From an uncultured bacterium (GTDB lineage Bacteria > Actinomycetota > Actinomycetes > S36-B12), in assembly GCA_903896585.1 (NCBI GenBank), contig CAITYI010000237.1, positions 1-11,832 of the forward strand: 11,832 nucleotides of DNA, in the 5' to 3' direction. This document shows, in pieces, positions 1 through 6,345 of the stretch (position 1 is its first letter; each line of letters opens with the position of its first letter). The position numbers were made by a program, and so were the translations under genes. The notes below the pieces were generated by a model. It had not been told where the DNA came from, did not search any database, and worked only from the letters and a program-made list of their open reading frames with translations.

Positions 1-763
1 CAAGGAGTGAGGGTGACATGGCGGGAAGGCCGAATTGCTCGGTGCCACCAATGCTGATGCCGCCAACTTTTTTTCCATCGACAAGGGTGAATTCACCGAA
101 CTCGGTACCAAGGGCGGCACTCTTAAGCACACCATCGCGGAACTGGTATCCGGTTGCCCCGAGGGAGGCAATTGCACTGGCCTGTGTTCCGCTGCTCATG
201 GACATGGGTCCGCGAGTGAAGTAACCGATATCAATACTTGCTGGAATGTCACCTCGGTCGCGACAGTTACGTAAGGCAAGTGCTCCAGCGAAGTTCCCGG
301 GAATGAAGTCGTACCCGCACGCAGGAATAAGGCGCGCACCACTTACCGCCGCTTGCTCGCTCTGCTTGAACACCTGACGAATAAAGCCAGCCTCGCCGGT
401 GGAGTCAATGTAGGTGCACCCAGCGTTAATGGCAGCGCTGACTGCGGGGGCTCCCACCACACTGAATGGACCGGCGGTGCTCACCAATACATCGGTGGGA
501 TCGGACACTAATCCGATTACCGATTCAGGAATGGTTGCATCGGCTTGCTCCCAGGTGGGTGCCTTGCCCGCGGGTGCAATCCGGGTGAGTTCCCGAGTGA
601 GGTCCTGCAGTCGCTCGGGGTTTCGTCCCGCCAAGACAGGTGCTAAACCTGCACGAACCATGGCCTCAGCCGTCAAGCGACCGGTGAATCCGGTAGCACC
701 CAAGAGAACGATTTTGCCCCCGGAATTCCCGGTGGAACCGTGCTGACCATTTCGCTGCGCCAT
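1..763 (-). CDS. saccharopine dehydrogenase-like NAD(P)-binding oxidoreductase, 3' end outside window
   Basis: The minus-strand frame from an ATG at 763 stays open to the window edge (254 codons seen), so the C-terminus is missing. Near the N-terminus is a Rossmann nucleotide-binding loop, LLGATGFTGR (about residues 20-29). It is followed by LAGRNPERL, STAGPFSVVGAP and a YIDSTGE segment, which is the layout of the saccharopine dehydrogenase/trans-acting enoyl reductase family. Members are soluble or membrane-associated NAD(P) enzymes; many actinobacterial ones are uncharacterised and true lysine-pathway saccharopine dehydrogenases are a minority. The substrate cannot be read from the sequence. 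The start is supported by a -10-like TAGTCT seven bases upstream and by the Rossmann loop beginning soon after. The gene is divergent from the small gene at 808. The family call is firm; the reaction is unknown. Confidence 0.85.
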   Translation of the reverse strand, partial: MAQRNGQHGSTGNSGGKIVLLGATGFTGRLTAEAMVRAGLAPVLAGRNPERLQDLTRELTRIAPAGKAPTWEQADATIPESVIGLVSDPTDVLVSTAGPFSVVGAPAVSAAINAGCTYIDSTGEAGFIRQVFKQSEQAAVSGARLIPACGYDFIPGNFAGALALRNCRDRGDIPASIDIGYFTRGPMSMSSGTQASAIASLGATGYQFRDGVLKSAALGTEFGEFTLVDGKKVGGISIGGTEQFGLPAMSPSLL

Positions 764-770
764 GTATCCC

Positions 771-776
771 AGACTA
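771..776 (-). promoter_or_regulatory. -10 box of leaderless promoter for the oxidoreductase gene
   Basis: Read on the minus strand this is TAGTCT, seven bases before the ATG at 763, with no Shine-Dalgarno between. It matches the TANNNT pattern seen at other starts in this window. It sits in a 44-base divergent spacer shared with the promoter of the gene at 808. Confidence 0.5.
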
Positions 777-795
777 TTGCGTGAGCGGTGGTGGG

Positions 796-801
796 TAACC
801 T
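796..801 (+). promoter_or_regulatory. -10 box of leaderless promoter for the gene at 808
   Basis: TAACCT lies exactly six bases before the ATG at 808 and no Shine-Dalgarno is present. The expected transcription start therefore coincides with the start codon. No clear -35 is seen, and any -35 region would overlap the divergent -10 at 771-776. Confidence 0.55.
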
Positions 802-807
802 CACGGT

Positions 808-1230
808 ATGGACGCCACCAGCGACCCGGTTGTTCGGGCCCAGACCATGGAGTTGGAGCTCACCGCAGCTCTCAGCCAGGTGCGCTCTCATTCATTCGTG
901 CAATCAGTAGAAATTTCCCCTGGCCCTGAAGCGATTGTTCATCTGCGTGCAACCGAGTTGCCTGCAGATGTGTCTGCCGCACTTATTCGCGAGTGCGCCC
1001 AGCGGGGATTGCCCATTGAGATCAATGCCGAAAACCAATTGGTGGTGGCACCTGAATTGACTCTTTCGCGTAATGCCGTTTTGGCCTTGGGTCAAGCACT
1101 CTCGGATTCACTGACCGCAATTGGCTCTGACTGCGGCGCACCGGTGAAACTTTCGCGTGCCTCGGAGAAATCACTGTCACCCCACGAGCGCGATCTGCTG
1201 GCGAATGTGCCACCGCACCACGGTGAGTGA
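808..1230 (+). CDS. small uncharacterised protein (140 aa)
   Basis: I do not recognise this protein. It has 140 residues, no signal peptide and no membrane segment. It begins with a helical stretch (about residues 9-30), followed by an alternating strand/helix pattern (VEISPGPEAIVHLRATELP, then GLPIEINAENQLVVAPE). A helix and a polar tail ending near HERDLLANVPPHHGE complete it. This looks like a compact soluble alpha/beta domain. The start at 808 is supported by a leaderless-type -10 box six bases upstream. It is divergent from the oxidoreductase gene and convergent with the SAF-domain gene, leaving only 18 bases between stop codons. Coding is likely because no long competing frame covers the same span and the promoter fits. 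No function is assigned. Confidence 0.65.
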   Translation: MDATSDPVVRAQTMELELTAALSQVRSHSFVQSVEISPGPEAIVHLRATELPADVSAALIRECAQRGLPIEINAENQLVVAPELTLSRNAVLALGQALSDSLTAIGSDCGAPVKLSRASEKSLSPHERDLLANVPPHHGE

Positions 1231-1248
1231 TGCCAGTGGAAGTTACGG

Positions 1249-1677
1249 TTACCTCTTGGTGACAACAACGGAAATCTCGGGGGAAATATTTGCGGCTAGT
1301 TCAATGCCGGCACTGTGATCAACGGCCACAACAATCACCGCCGAGTTAGTGGAACTGAATCCGCCGGAACCCGGAATGTCAATCACCAGCGCACCTGTTG
1401 CAATCACTTCGGGATAACCGTTAGCACCGGGTGCAATCAGATCTACGGTGTCGCCGATATTCACGGCCGCCGTGATCGCGGACGAGCGCAAAGTCACCGG
1501 CACCGCTACCTGATCTTGTTCCAGCGATGGGAGAAATTCACCACTTGCACTCACCTGAGGGGTAGAGCGCAGGGAGAGAAAAAGAAGAAGCACGGCCAGG
1601 GCCGCACTGACCGAACCCAATACCCGTCGGTGTCGGTGGGTGAACTTACGAATTAGTGCGGTTCGAGTGGGTGCCAC
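1249..1677 (-). CDS. SAF-domain membrane-anchored protein
   Basis: This 142-residue protein starts with a basic segment (RKFTHRHRR) followed by one hydrophobic helix at about residues 19-37 (SVSAALAVLLLFLSLR). The rest should lie outside the membrane. The outer part resembles a SAF domain as found in CpaB-like and related actinobacterial proteins: VAVPVTLRSSAITAAVNIGDTVDLI, then a beta-rich tail. SAF domains bind carbohydrate or help assemble surface structures, but no substrate is evident here. A SAF-domain gene beside an FmdB-type gene is a common arrangement in Actinobacteria. The start is a GTG at 1677, chosen because TAATGT lies six bases upstream on the minus strand. Its own promoter suggests it is not only a read-through product of the Ruc-like gene upstream. 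Confidence 0.75.
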   Translation of the reverse strand: MAPTRTALIRKFTHRHRRVLGSVSAALAVLLLFLSLRSTPQVSASGEFLPSLEQDQVAVPVTLRSSAITAAVNIGDTVDLIAPGANGYPEVIATGALVIDIPGSGGFSSTNSAVIVVAVDHSAGIELAANISPEISVVVTKR

Positions 1678-1683
1678 CCTGTG

Positions 1684-1689
1684 ACATTA
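1684..1689 (-). promoter_or_regulatory. -10 box of leaderless promoter for the SAF-domain gene
   Basis: Read on the minus strand this is TAATGT, six bases before the GTG start at 1677. No Shine-Dalgarno is seen in between. The spacing equals that at 808, 2273, 3081 and 6346. Confidence 0.6.
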
Positions 1690-1742
1690 GATCGCAAGTC
1701 ACTCGCTGTCGAATTATTGTCCACAGGTGACTTTCCACCGGT

Positions 1743-2147
1743 TTAACTGGAGGATTTGGATCCGGATGCACTCGAACTTGAACTTGAACTCGAACTTTTT
1801 GAAGACGAATCCTTAGAAGATGAGTCCTTAGAAGATGAGTCCTTAGAGGGTGAAGTAGTTGATGCAGGTGTGCTGGAGCTGGAATCGGATGAACCAGAGC
1901 CGGATGAACCAGAGCCGGATGAACCAGAGCCGGATGAACCAGAGCCGGAATCAGAGGAACTTGATTTACTGCGGGAATCGGTGCGGTAGAAGCCGGAACC
2001 TTTGAACATGACGCCCACACCGGAGAACTGCTTGCGCAGGGATTCCTTGCCGCAGTTGGGGCAGGTGGTCAGGGTGGGGTCGGCCATGGATTGCACGATC
2101 TCGTGGTGGGTATTGCACTCGGGACACGAGTACTCGTAGGTGGGCAC
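1743..2147 (-). CDS. ruc: FmdB-family zinc-ribbon protein with serine-rich tail, Ruc-like redox chaperone
   Basis: This 134-residue protein has the FmdB N-terminus MPTYEYSC and two CxxC pairs (Cys8/Cys11 and Cys29/Cys32) that should bind one zinc. A conserved GVGVMFKGSGFYRTD segment ends the folded part near residue 58. The remainder is a low-complexity tail of Ser, Gly, Lys and Asp, certainly disordered. This architecture matches M. tuberculosis Rv0991c (Ruc), a chaperone activated by cysteine oxidation that works with the DnaK system. The start is GTG with a strong GGAGGA ribosome site; unlike several neighbours the message therefore has a leader. A CIRCE operator (2184-2210) lies 37 bases upstream and implies heat-shock control by HrcA. 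The Ruc role is inferred by similarity and context; the zinc-ribbon family call is firm. Confidence 0.85.
   Translation of the reverse strand: MPTYEYSCPECNTHHEIVQSMADPTLTTCPNCGKESLRKQFSGVGVMFKGSGFYRTDSRSKSSSSDSGSGSSGSGSSGSGSSGSGSSDSSSSTPASTTSPSKDSSSKDSSSKDSSSKSSSSSSSSSASGSKSSS
1810..1846 (-). repeat. 15-bp tandem repeat (about 2.5 copies) coding for KDSSS
   Basis: The plus-strand unit TCCTTAGAAGATGAG occurs at 1810-1824 and 1825-1839 with a partial third copy after it. In the Ruc-like tail it encodes repeated KDSSS. The period is a whole number of codons, so copy changes keep the frame. Confidence 0.85.
1888..1947 (-). repeat. 15-bp tandem repeat, four perfect copies, coding for SGSGS-type units
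   Basis: The plus-strand unit GATGAACCAGAGCCG occurs four times without a mismatch (1888-1902, 1903-1917, 1918-1932, 1933-1947). Read on the minus strand it encodes repeated Gly/Ser units of the disordered tail. Perfect identity at the DNA level suggests recent slippage expansion. Confidence 0.95.
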
Positions 2148-2150
2148 ACT

Positions 2151-2156
2151 TCCTCC
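2151..2156 (-). promoter_or_regulatory. Shine-Dalgarno of the Ruc-like gene
   Basis: Read on the minus strand, GGAGGA lies three bases before the GTG at 2147. It supports that start, together with the conserved MPTYEY N-terminus. It contrasts with the leaderless starts nearby. Confidence 0.7.
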
Positions 2157-2183
2157 AACATCACTCTGATTAGGCCATTGCGA

Positions 2184-2210
2184 TTAGCACTCACAATGCT
2201 TGAGTGCCAA
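2184..2210 (-). promoter_or_regulatory. CIRCE element, HrcA operator
   Basis: The plus strand reads TTAGCACTC, nine bases, then GAGTGCCAA. The CIRCE consensus is TTAGCACTC-N9-GAGTGCTAA, so this copy has the exact spacer and one mismatch in 18 arm positions. HrcA binds CIRCE and represses chaperone genes until heat stress. On the minus strand the arm TTGGCA could serve as the -35 for the Ruc-like gene, with TAATCG about 18 bases on, so a bound repressor would block that promoter. The crcB promoter is about 50 bases away on the other side and less likely to be the target. Confidence 0.9.
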
Positions 2211-2260
2211 TTGTGCCCTGAGGTAGGGGTAGTTGGCCAATCGAGGTCCGGTTATTCGCC

Positions 2261-2266
2261 TACAGT
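2261..2266 (+). promoter_or_regulatory. -10 box of leaderless promoter for the crcB pair
   Basis: TACAGT lies six bases before the GTG at 2273. No ribosome site and no fluoride-riboswitch-like leader fits between. The expected transcript starts at the start codon, so a fluoride riboswitch in a 5' leader is unlikely. Confidence 0.6.
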
Positions 2267-2272
2267 GGTCGG

Positions 2273-2650
2273 GTGCATGAAGCCCAACGACTGTCTTTGG
2301 TGGCTGTTGGAGGCGTGGTGGGGGCTCTCCTGCGTTACGGGGTGTCAGAGATTGTGGCACCCGGCTCGTGGCCGTGGGCCACATTTTGTGTCAATGTTGT
2401 TGGCGCACTTGCAATAGGGATCGTGGTCGGGCTACTGGTGCGCAATACCACCGCGGCTGAGTTCTGGGGCCCGTTATTGATCACTGGATTCTTGGGTGGG
2501 TTCACCACCGTGTCGGCATTTGCTCTGGACACTTTCTCCCTGATTAACTCCGGGGCGATCCTGATGGCAGCGGGGTATTTCGCGCTGACGATTGCTGGCG
2601 GTTTTCTCGCGGTCACCGTTGGCCATTATTTGGCAGGTGATCGCACATGA
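2273..2650 (+). CDS. crcB: fluoride ion channel CrcB/Fluc, first of a pair
   Basis: This 125-residue membrane protein has about four hydrophobic helices, the usual size and layout of Fluc/CrcB channels that export fluoride. Family motifs are visible: GGVVGALLRYGVSE near the N-terminus, WATFCVNVVGALAIG in helix 2 (with the conserved Asn), and GFLGGFTTVSAFALDT in the helix 3 break region that carries the Phe-box and Na-site residues. The start is GTG at 2273, picked because a -10 box lies six bases upstream. The stop overlaps the next crcB start in ATGA, so the two are translationally coupled. Fluc channels are antiparallel dual-topology dimers; adjacent gene pairs usually form heterodimers with fixed opposite orientations. 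That assembly is inferred here. Confidence 0.92.
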   Translation: MHEAQRLSLVAVGGVVGALLRYGVSEIVAPGSWPWATFCVNVVGALAIGIVVGLLVRNTTAAEFWGPLLITGFLGGFTTVSAFALDTFSLINSGAILMAAGYFALTIAGGFLAVTVGHYLAGDRT

Positions 2651-3030
2651 GTGCCATGTTTGCGGTGGCACTGGGCGCACTCATTGGCGCACCCGCTCGC
2701 GCCGCAATGGAAAGATTCATTGCGATCAACTTCAGTAACGCCCGCTTTCCGTGGGCCCTGAGCTTTATCAATATTGCGGGATCATTGATTGCTGGAATCG
2801 TATTAGTCGCCACGAGCGGAAATCTTCAACTATTTCTGCTGGTGGGCTTCGCCGGGACATTCACCACATTTTCGGGTTGGACCCAGGTGATTCGCACCGG
2901 GTATCAGGCCAGGCGCGCTACCTCACCGGCCGCGGCCGTGACGTGGATCATTGCAGTTGGAGTGGGTGTCATGGTGGCCTGCGTCTTTGCTGCCTGGATC
3001 GGCACACTCGTGGGGTTGCGTTTACCGTGA
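2647..3030 (+). CDS. crcB: fluoride ion channel CrcB/Fluc, second of a pair
   Basis: This second, diverged CrcB has 127 residues and about four membrane helices. It keeps the family marks: ALGALIGAPARAAMERF near the N-terminus, FPWALSFINIAGSLIAG in helix 2 and VGFAGTFTTFSGWTQ in the helix 3 break, with the typical TTFS. Its ATG overlaps the preceding stop (ATGA), which should give matched synthesis of both subunits. The two proteins differ clearly in sequence, as expected if each has taken one membrane orientation in a heterodimer. A 50-base gap with a new promoter separates it from the acylase gene. Confidence 0.92.
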   Translation: MSAMFAVALGALIGAPARAAMERFIAINFSNARFPWALSFINIAGSLIAGIVLVATSGNLQLFLLVGFAGTFTTFSGWTQVIRTGYQARRATSPAAAVTWIIAVGVGVMVACVFAAWIGTLVGLRLP

Positions 3031-3068
3031 AATATGCAGCCACTGAACATGCACCCGTGTGACCTGAG

Positions 3069-3074
3069 TATTTT
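3069..3074 (+). promoter_or_regulatory. -10 box of leaderless promoter for the acylase gene
   Basis: TATTTT lies six bases before the ATG at 3081, with no Shine-Dalgarno. The acylase therefore probably has its own transcript rather than relying on the crcB pair. Confidence 0.6.
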
Positions 3075-3080
3075 TGCGAA

Positions 3081-5660
3081 ATGGCCAAGCGAGTCTTTGG
3101 AGTCATTGCCCTGGTATTGGTGCTCGTTGTTGGTGGGGTGGGACTTTTTGGGGTGCACACCGTGCGTGATTCCTTCCCCCAAACGAGCGGGCAAATAAGT
3201 ACTGGCGTGACCGCTCCGGTGGAGGTGAACCGCGATTCATTCGGGGTGCCACAGATTTACGCCGAAAATATCTCTGACCTGTTTTTTGCTCAAGGTTTTG
3301 TCCACGCCCAAGATCGGTTCTGGGAGATGGATGTGCGTCGGCACATCACAGCCGGGCGCTTATCGGAAATGTTTGGTGAAAGTCAGATTGAAACAGATTC
3401 TTTCTTGCGCACACTGGGGTGGCGGAAAATTGCCGAGCAGGAACTGGGCATGTTGTCGGATCGCTCCCAACTAATCCTTGACGCGTACAGCGCGGGAGTG
3501 AATGCGTACATATCAAACCGCTCTGGCTCCGAATTGAGTTTGGAATACTCGGTTCTGTCAATACAAAATCCGGATTACACAATTGAGCCGTGGGTGCCTG
3601 CCGATTCAGTGGCGTGGTTGAAAGCCCTTGCGTGGGATCTGCGCGGAAACATGACCGATGAAATTTACCGAGCGATCATGAGCGCATCGGTTGGTGTGGC
3701 TGAAACAGAGAAACTATTTCCGGCGTACCCCTTTGCCGAACATCGGCCCATTGTTGAAATTGGCGCAGTGGTGGACGGTGTGTTTAATCAGGATGCTCAG
3801 GCCGATGGCTCGGTGATTGGTGCAAGTGCCAGCTACAGCGTTCGGCAGATTGAGGCGTTGGAGCGGGTTGCCGGCATGGAAGCAACGCTGGGTGCGTGGC
3901 TGGGTGAGTCGGGCAAAGGAATTGGTTCCAACTCGTGGGTGATTGCCGGAGATAAAACCGAATCGGGCATGCCACTGCTGGCAAATGATCCGCACCTTGC
4001 CCCGGCCATGCCGAGTTTGTGGTACCAAGCCGGACTTCGGTGTCAGGTGCTCACCCCCGAGTGCAATTACGATGTCTCGGGATGGACCATGGCCGGTTTG
4101 CCGGGAGTGTTCATTGGGCACAACAACAATATTGCGTGGGGATTTACCAATCTAGGTCCCGATGTCACCGACCTGGTGCTGCACCAGGTCACCGGGGATA
4201 CCTATCTACTTGATGGCGCACAAGTTCCCATGACCACGCGAACCGAAGAAATCAAGGTGGCCGGGGCAGACCCCGTTGTGATCACCGTGCGCGAAACAGT
4301 AGATGGCCCGCTGATCTCTGATGTAAATGGAATCACCACCTACACCAGCGTGGGTGCCGATTCTCCGGTGCCGGCACCAGGCTCCGCGAGTATCCCGGGC
4401 GTGACACCGGAACGCGCCGATGGCTATTCGGTTGCACTGCGCTGGACCGCACTAACCCCTCGCAACACATTTGATGCATTTGATGTTCTCAATACCGCAC
4501 AAAACTGGGATGACTTCCGGGAAGCAGCGCGACTATTAGCCGTTCCATCTCAAAATCTGATTTACGCCGATAAACAGGGGGTGATTGGTTACCAAGCACC
4601 CGGCGTTATCCCGATTCGAGAAAACTACACCGGTAAATGGCCGGTACCCGGTTGGGATTCCCGGTACTCGTGGGCGGGCTTCATACCATTTGACGCTTTA
4701 CCCACGGTCACCAATCCGCCGGAGAAGTGGATAGTCACCGCGAACCAAGCGGTGATTGGATCGGATTACACCTACTTCCTGACCGATGACTGGGCGTACG
4801 GTTCGCGCAGTCAACGAATTGTGGATCTCATTGAAACCACAACATCTGCGGGTGCGGTAATGACCGCCGAGCGCATGCAAAGTATTCAAATGGATAACTC
4901 AAACAAGCTTGCGGAATTCATGGTTCCTCGTCTTGAGTCAGTTCCCATTCCTGAAGAAGTGTCTGAGGCGTATTCGCTATTTGCAGATTGGGATTACACC
5001 CAACCGGTTGATTCGGCGGCCGCCGCGTATTTCAATGCCATCTGGCGGCACATGGTCCTTCGAATGTTTGATGCGGCCACCGAAAGTGAGGACATCACGG
5101 CCAGTGGCGGCGATCAGTTCTGGCAGGTGATAAAAAACATTTGGGATACACCCGATGACTTCTGGTGGGATGACAAGACCACTCCCGAGGTAGAAGGCCG
5201 TGATGCAATGCTGGCCACCGCCATGATTGAGGCACAAGCAGAACTCAATGAACTGCAGGGTGATTCACCCGCCGATTGGAATTGGGGTGGAATCCACACC
5301 TTGACTCTGACCAATCAGACACTGGGTGCCAGCGGGATTGGACCAATTGAATCGTTGTTCAACCGAGGGCCCATTGAGGTCTCCGGCGGAGACTCAATTG
5401 TCAATGCCAATGGGTGGACTCCTTCAGAAGGTTACGGCGTAACGTGGGTGCCCAGCATGCGACAGGTGATTGACCTGTCAGATTTTGATAACTCCACCTG
5501 GGTAAACCTCACCGGGAACAGTGGGCACGCTTTCAATTCCAACTACAGTGATCAAGTTGATGCGTGGCGGGATGGGCAACAATTCCCATGGGCATTCACC
5601 GCGGAGGCTGTGAACGAATCGACAACATCCACACTGACCCTTGTACCAATTGATCAGTAG
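3081..5660 (+). CDS. penicillin acylase family Ntn-hydrolase, exported or membrane-anchored
   Basis: This 859-residue protein has one N-terminal hydrophobic segment (about residues 5-27) acting as a signal or anchor. The alpha-chain signature AQGFVHAQDRFWEMDVRRH with AGRLSEMFG sits near residues 68-97. GSNSW at about 282-286 marks the self-cleavage point: Ser283 would become the free N-terminal nucleophile of the beta chain. Beta-chain marks follow, including LLANDPHL and GHNNNIAWGFTNLGPDVTD, and a C-terminal SGHAFNSNYSDQVDAW block. Cys321 and Cys328 could form a disulfide, which suits an extracytoplasmic location. Family members cleave amide bonds in beta-lactams, acyl-homoserine lactones or other acyl amides; the substrate cannot be told from sequence. 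The ATG is supported by a leaderless -10 box. The gene ends four bases from the convergent cyclo-ligase stop. Confidence 0.9.
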   Translation: MAKRVFGVIALVLVLVVGGVGLFGVHTVRDSFPQTSGQISTGVTAPVEVNRDSFGVPQIYAENISDLFFAQGFVHAQDRFWEMDVRRHITAGRLSEMFGESQIETDSFLRTLGWRKIAEQELGMLSDRSQLILDAYSAGVNAYISNRSGSELSLEYSVLSIQNPDYTIEPWVPADSVAWLKALAWDLRGNMTDEIYRAIMSASVGVAETEKLFPAYPFAEHRPIVEIGAVVDGVFNQDAQADGSVIGASASYSVRQIEALERVAGMEATLGAWLGESGKGIGSNSWVIAGDKTESGMPLLANDPHLAPAMPSLWYQAGLRCQVLTPECNYDVSGWTMAGLPGVFIGHNNNIAWGFTNLGPDVTDLVLHQVTGDTYLLDGAQVPMTTRTEEIKVAGADPVVITVRETVDGPLISDVNGITTYTSVGADSPVPAPGSASIPGVTPERADGYSVALRWTALTPRNTFDAFDVLNTAQNWDDFREAARLLAVPSQNLIYADKQGVIGYQAPGVIPIRENYTGKWPVPGWDSRYSWAGFIPFDALPTVTNPPEKWIVTANQAVIGSDYTYFLTDDWAYGSRSQRIVDLIETTTSAGAVMTAERMQSIQMDNSNKLAEFMVPRLESVPIPEEVSEAYSLFADWDYTQPVDSAAAAYFNAIWRHMVLRMFDAATESEDITASGGDQFWQVIKNIWDTPDDFWWDDKTTPEVEGRDAMLATAMIEAQAELNELQGDSPADWNWGGIHTLTLTNQTLGASGIGPIESLFNRGPIEVSGGDSIVNANGWTPSEGYGVTWVPSMRQVIDLSDFDNSTWVNLTGNSGHAFNSNYSDQVDAWRDGQQFPWAFTAEAVNESTTSTLTLVPIDQ

Positions 5661-5664
5661 AGAT

Positions 5665-6318
5665 TTAGTCGGGTGTATTAAACCAACGAACCGTTGATTC
5701 GGTCACGCTGACATCCACCGGAATGTCATGTAGATCATGTGGAACATTGTTGAGGTACTCACTTTCAAATGTGAGACTGATCAGCAAGGGTCGCGGGTCG
5801 GCGGTGCGGGTGAATTCCAGTGCGCGGTCATAAAGACCCATACCTTGGCCAAGCCGCATGCCGTGTGGGTCAACCGCATGTGCCGGCACAACCACTGCAA
5901 CACAGTTGGCCAGCGCCCCTTCTTGATCCTCGACAAATTCATTGGTCGGTTCCTGGGTGCCGAACGCATTGGTATCCCATTCAGTGGCAGGGGTGTCTGC
6001 GGCCCACTGCAGATTGGCACCGTGCACCCGCGGGATCAGGGGTCGGAATCCGCGCTTCTTCAGCTGGGCGCGCAACTCACCGGTCGGTGGCTCACCCGGC
6101 ATAGATATGTACACCGCGATATCGCCGGGTGGTAAATCACCGATTACATCGAGTAGGTGGGCGGTCAATTGGCTTTCGAGCTCACGAAGGCTTTCGGGTG
6201 TTCGCGCCCTTCTTTGCTGACGCAGCCGAGAACGCAGCTCCTTTTTGGCTGCCGAGGAATCGGCAACCGAGTGGGAATCACGCTCTAAGGGGGAATCACG
6301 CTCTAAGGGGGTGGACAC
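5665..6318 (-). CDS. 5-formyltetrahydrofolate cyclo-ligase
   Basis: This 217-residue enzyme converts 5-formyl-THF and ATP to 5,10-methenyl-THF in the cytoplasm, a folate salvage and repair step. Family features are a basic N-terminal helix (AAKKELRSRLRQQRR), YISMPGEPPTGELRAQL, and the nucleotide/substrate loop RLGQGMGLYDR near residues 155-165 (usual form RLGxGxGYYDR). The open frame extends upstream to 6564, but that part overlaps galU and is not family-like. The GTG at 6318 is the only in-frame start codon close to the conserved domain. No clear ribosome site is seen, so this start is less certain than the others. An in-frame 18-bp duplication lengthens the N-terminus. The gene is divergent from galU with 27 bases between starts, as in other Actinobacteria. 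Confidence 0.88.
   Translation of the reverse strand: MSTPLERDSPLERDSHSVADSSAAKKELRSRLRQQRRARTPESLRELESQLTAHLLDVIGDLPPGDIAVYISMPGEPPTGELRAQLKKRGFRPLIPRVHGANLQWAADTPATEWDTNAFGTQEPTNEFVEDQEGALANCVAVVVPAHAVDPHGMRLGQGMGLYDRALEFTRTADPRPLLISLTFESEYLNNVPHDLHDIPVDVSVTESTVRWFNTPD
6273..6308 (-). repeat. 18-bp perfect tandem duplication at the cyclo-ligase N-terminus
   Basis: The plus-strand unit GGGAATCACGCTCTAAGG occurs at 6273-6290 and again at 6291-6308 with no mismatch. On the minus strand it encodes PLERDS twice, just after the GTG start and before the conserved domain. The unit is six codons, so the frame is kept. Confidence 0.95.
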
Positions 6319-6339
6319 ATATATATGGTGCCGTAAGGT
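6312..6339 (+). promoter_or_regulatory. promoter of galU (leaderless)
   Basis: TAAGGT at 6334-6339 lies six bases before the ATG at 6346. TGGACA at 6312-6317 could be the -35, with a 16-base spacer. The element lies across the divergent start of the cyclo-ligase gene at 6318. An (AT)4 run at 6319-6326 falls inside the spacer. Confidence 0.6.
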
Positions 6340-6345
6340 CTTCCC

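Noticed and set aside
1756..1989. Plus-strand frame coding an acidic EPDEPEP repeat protein
   Set aside because: It is the antisense shadow of the Ruc-like gene's serine-rich repeats. The opposite strand carries the conserved zinc ribbon, the ribosome site and the operator.
2148..2272. Fluoride riboswitch before the crcB pair
   Set aside because: No riboswitch-like conserved segments are seen, and the -10 box six bases before the start leaves no room for a leader.
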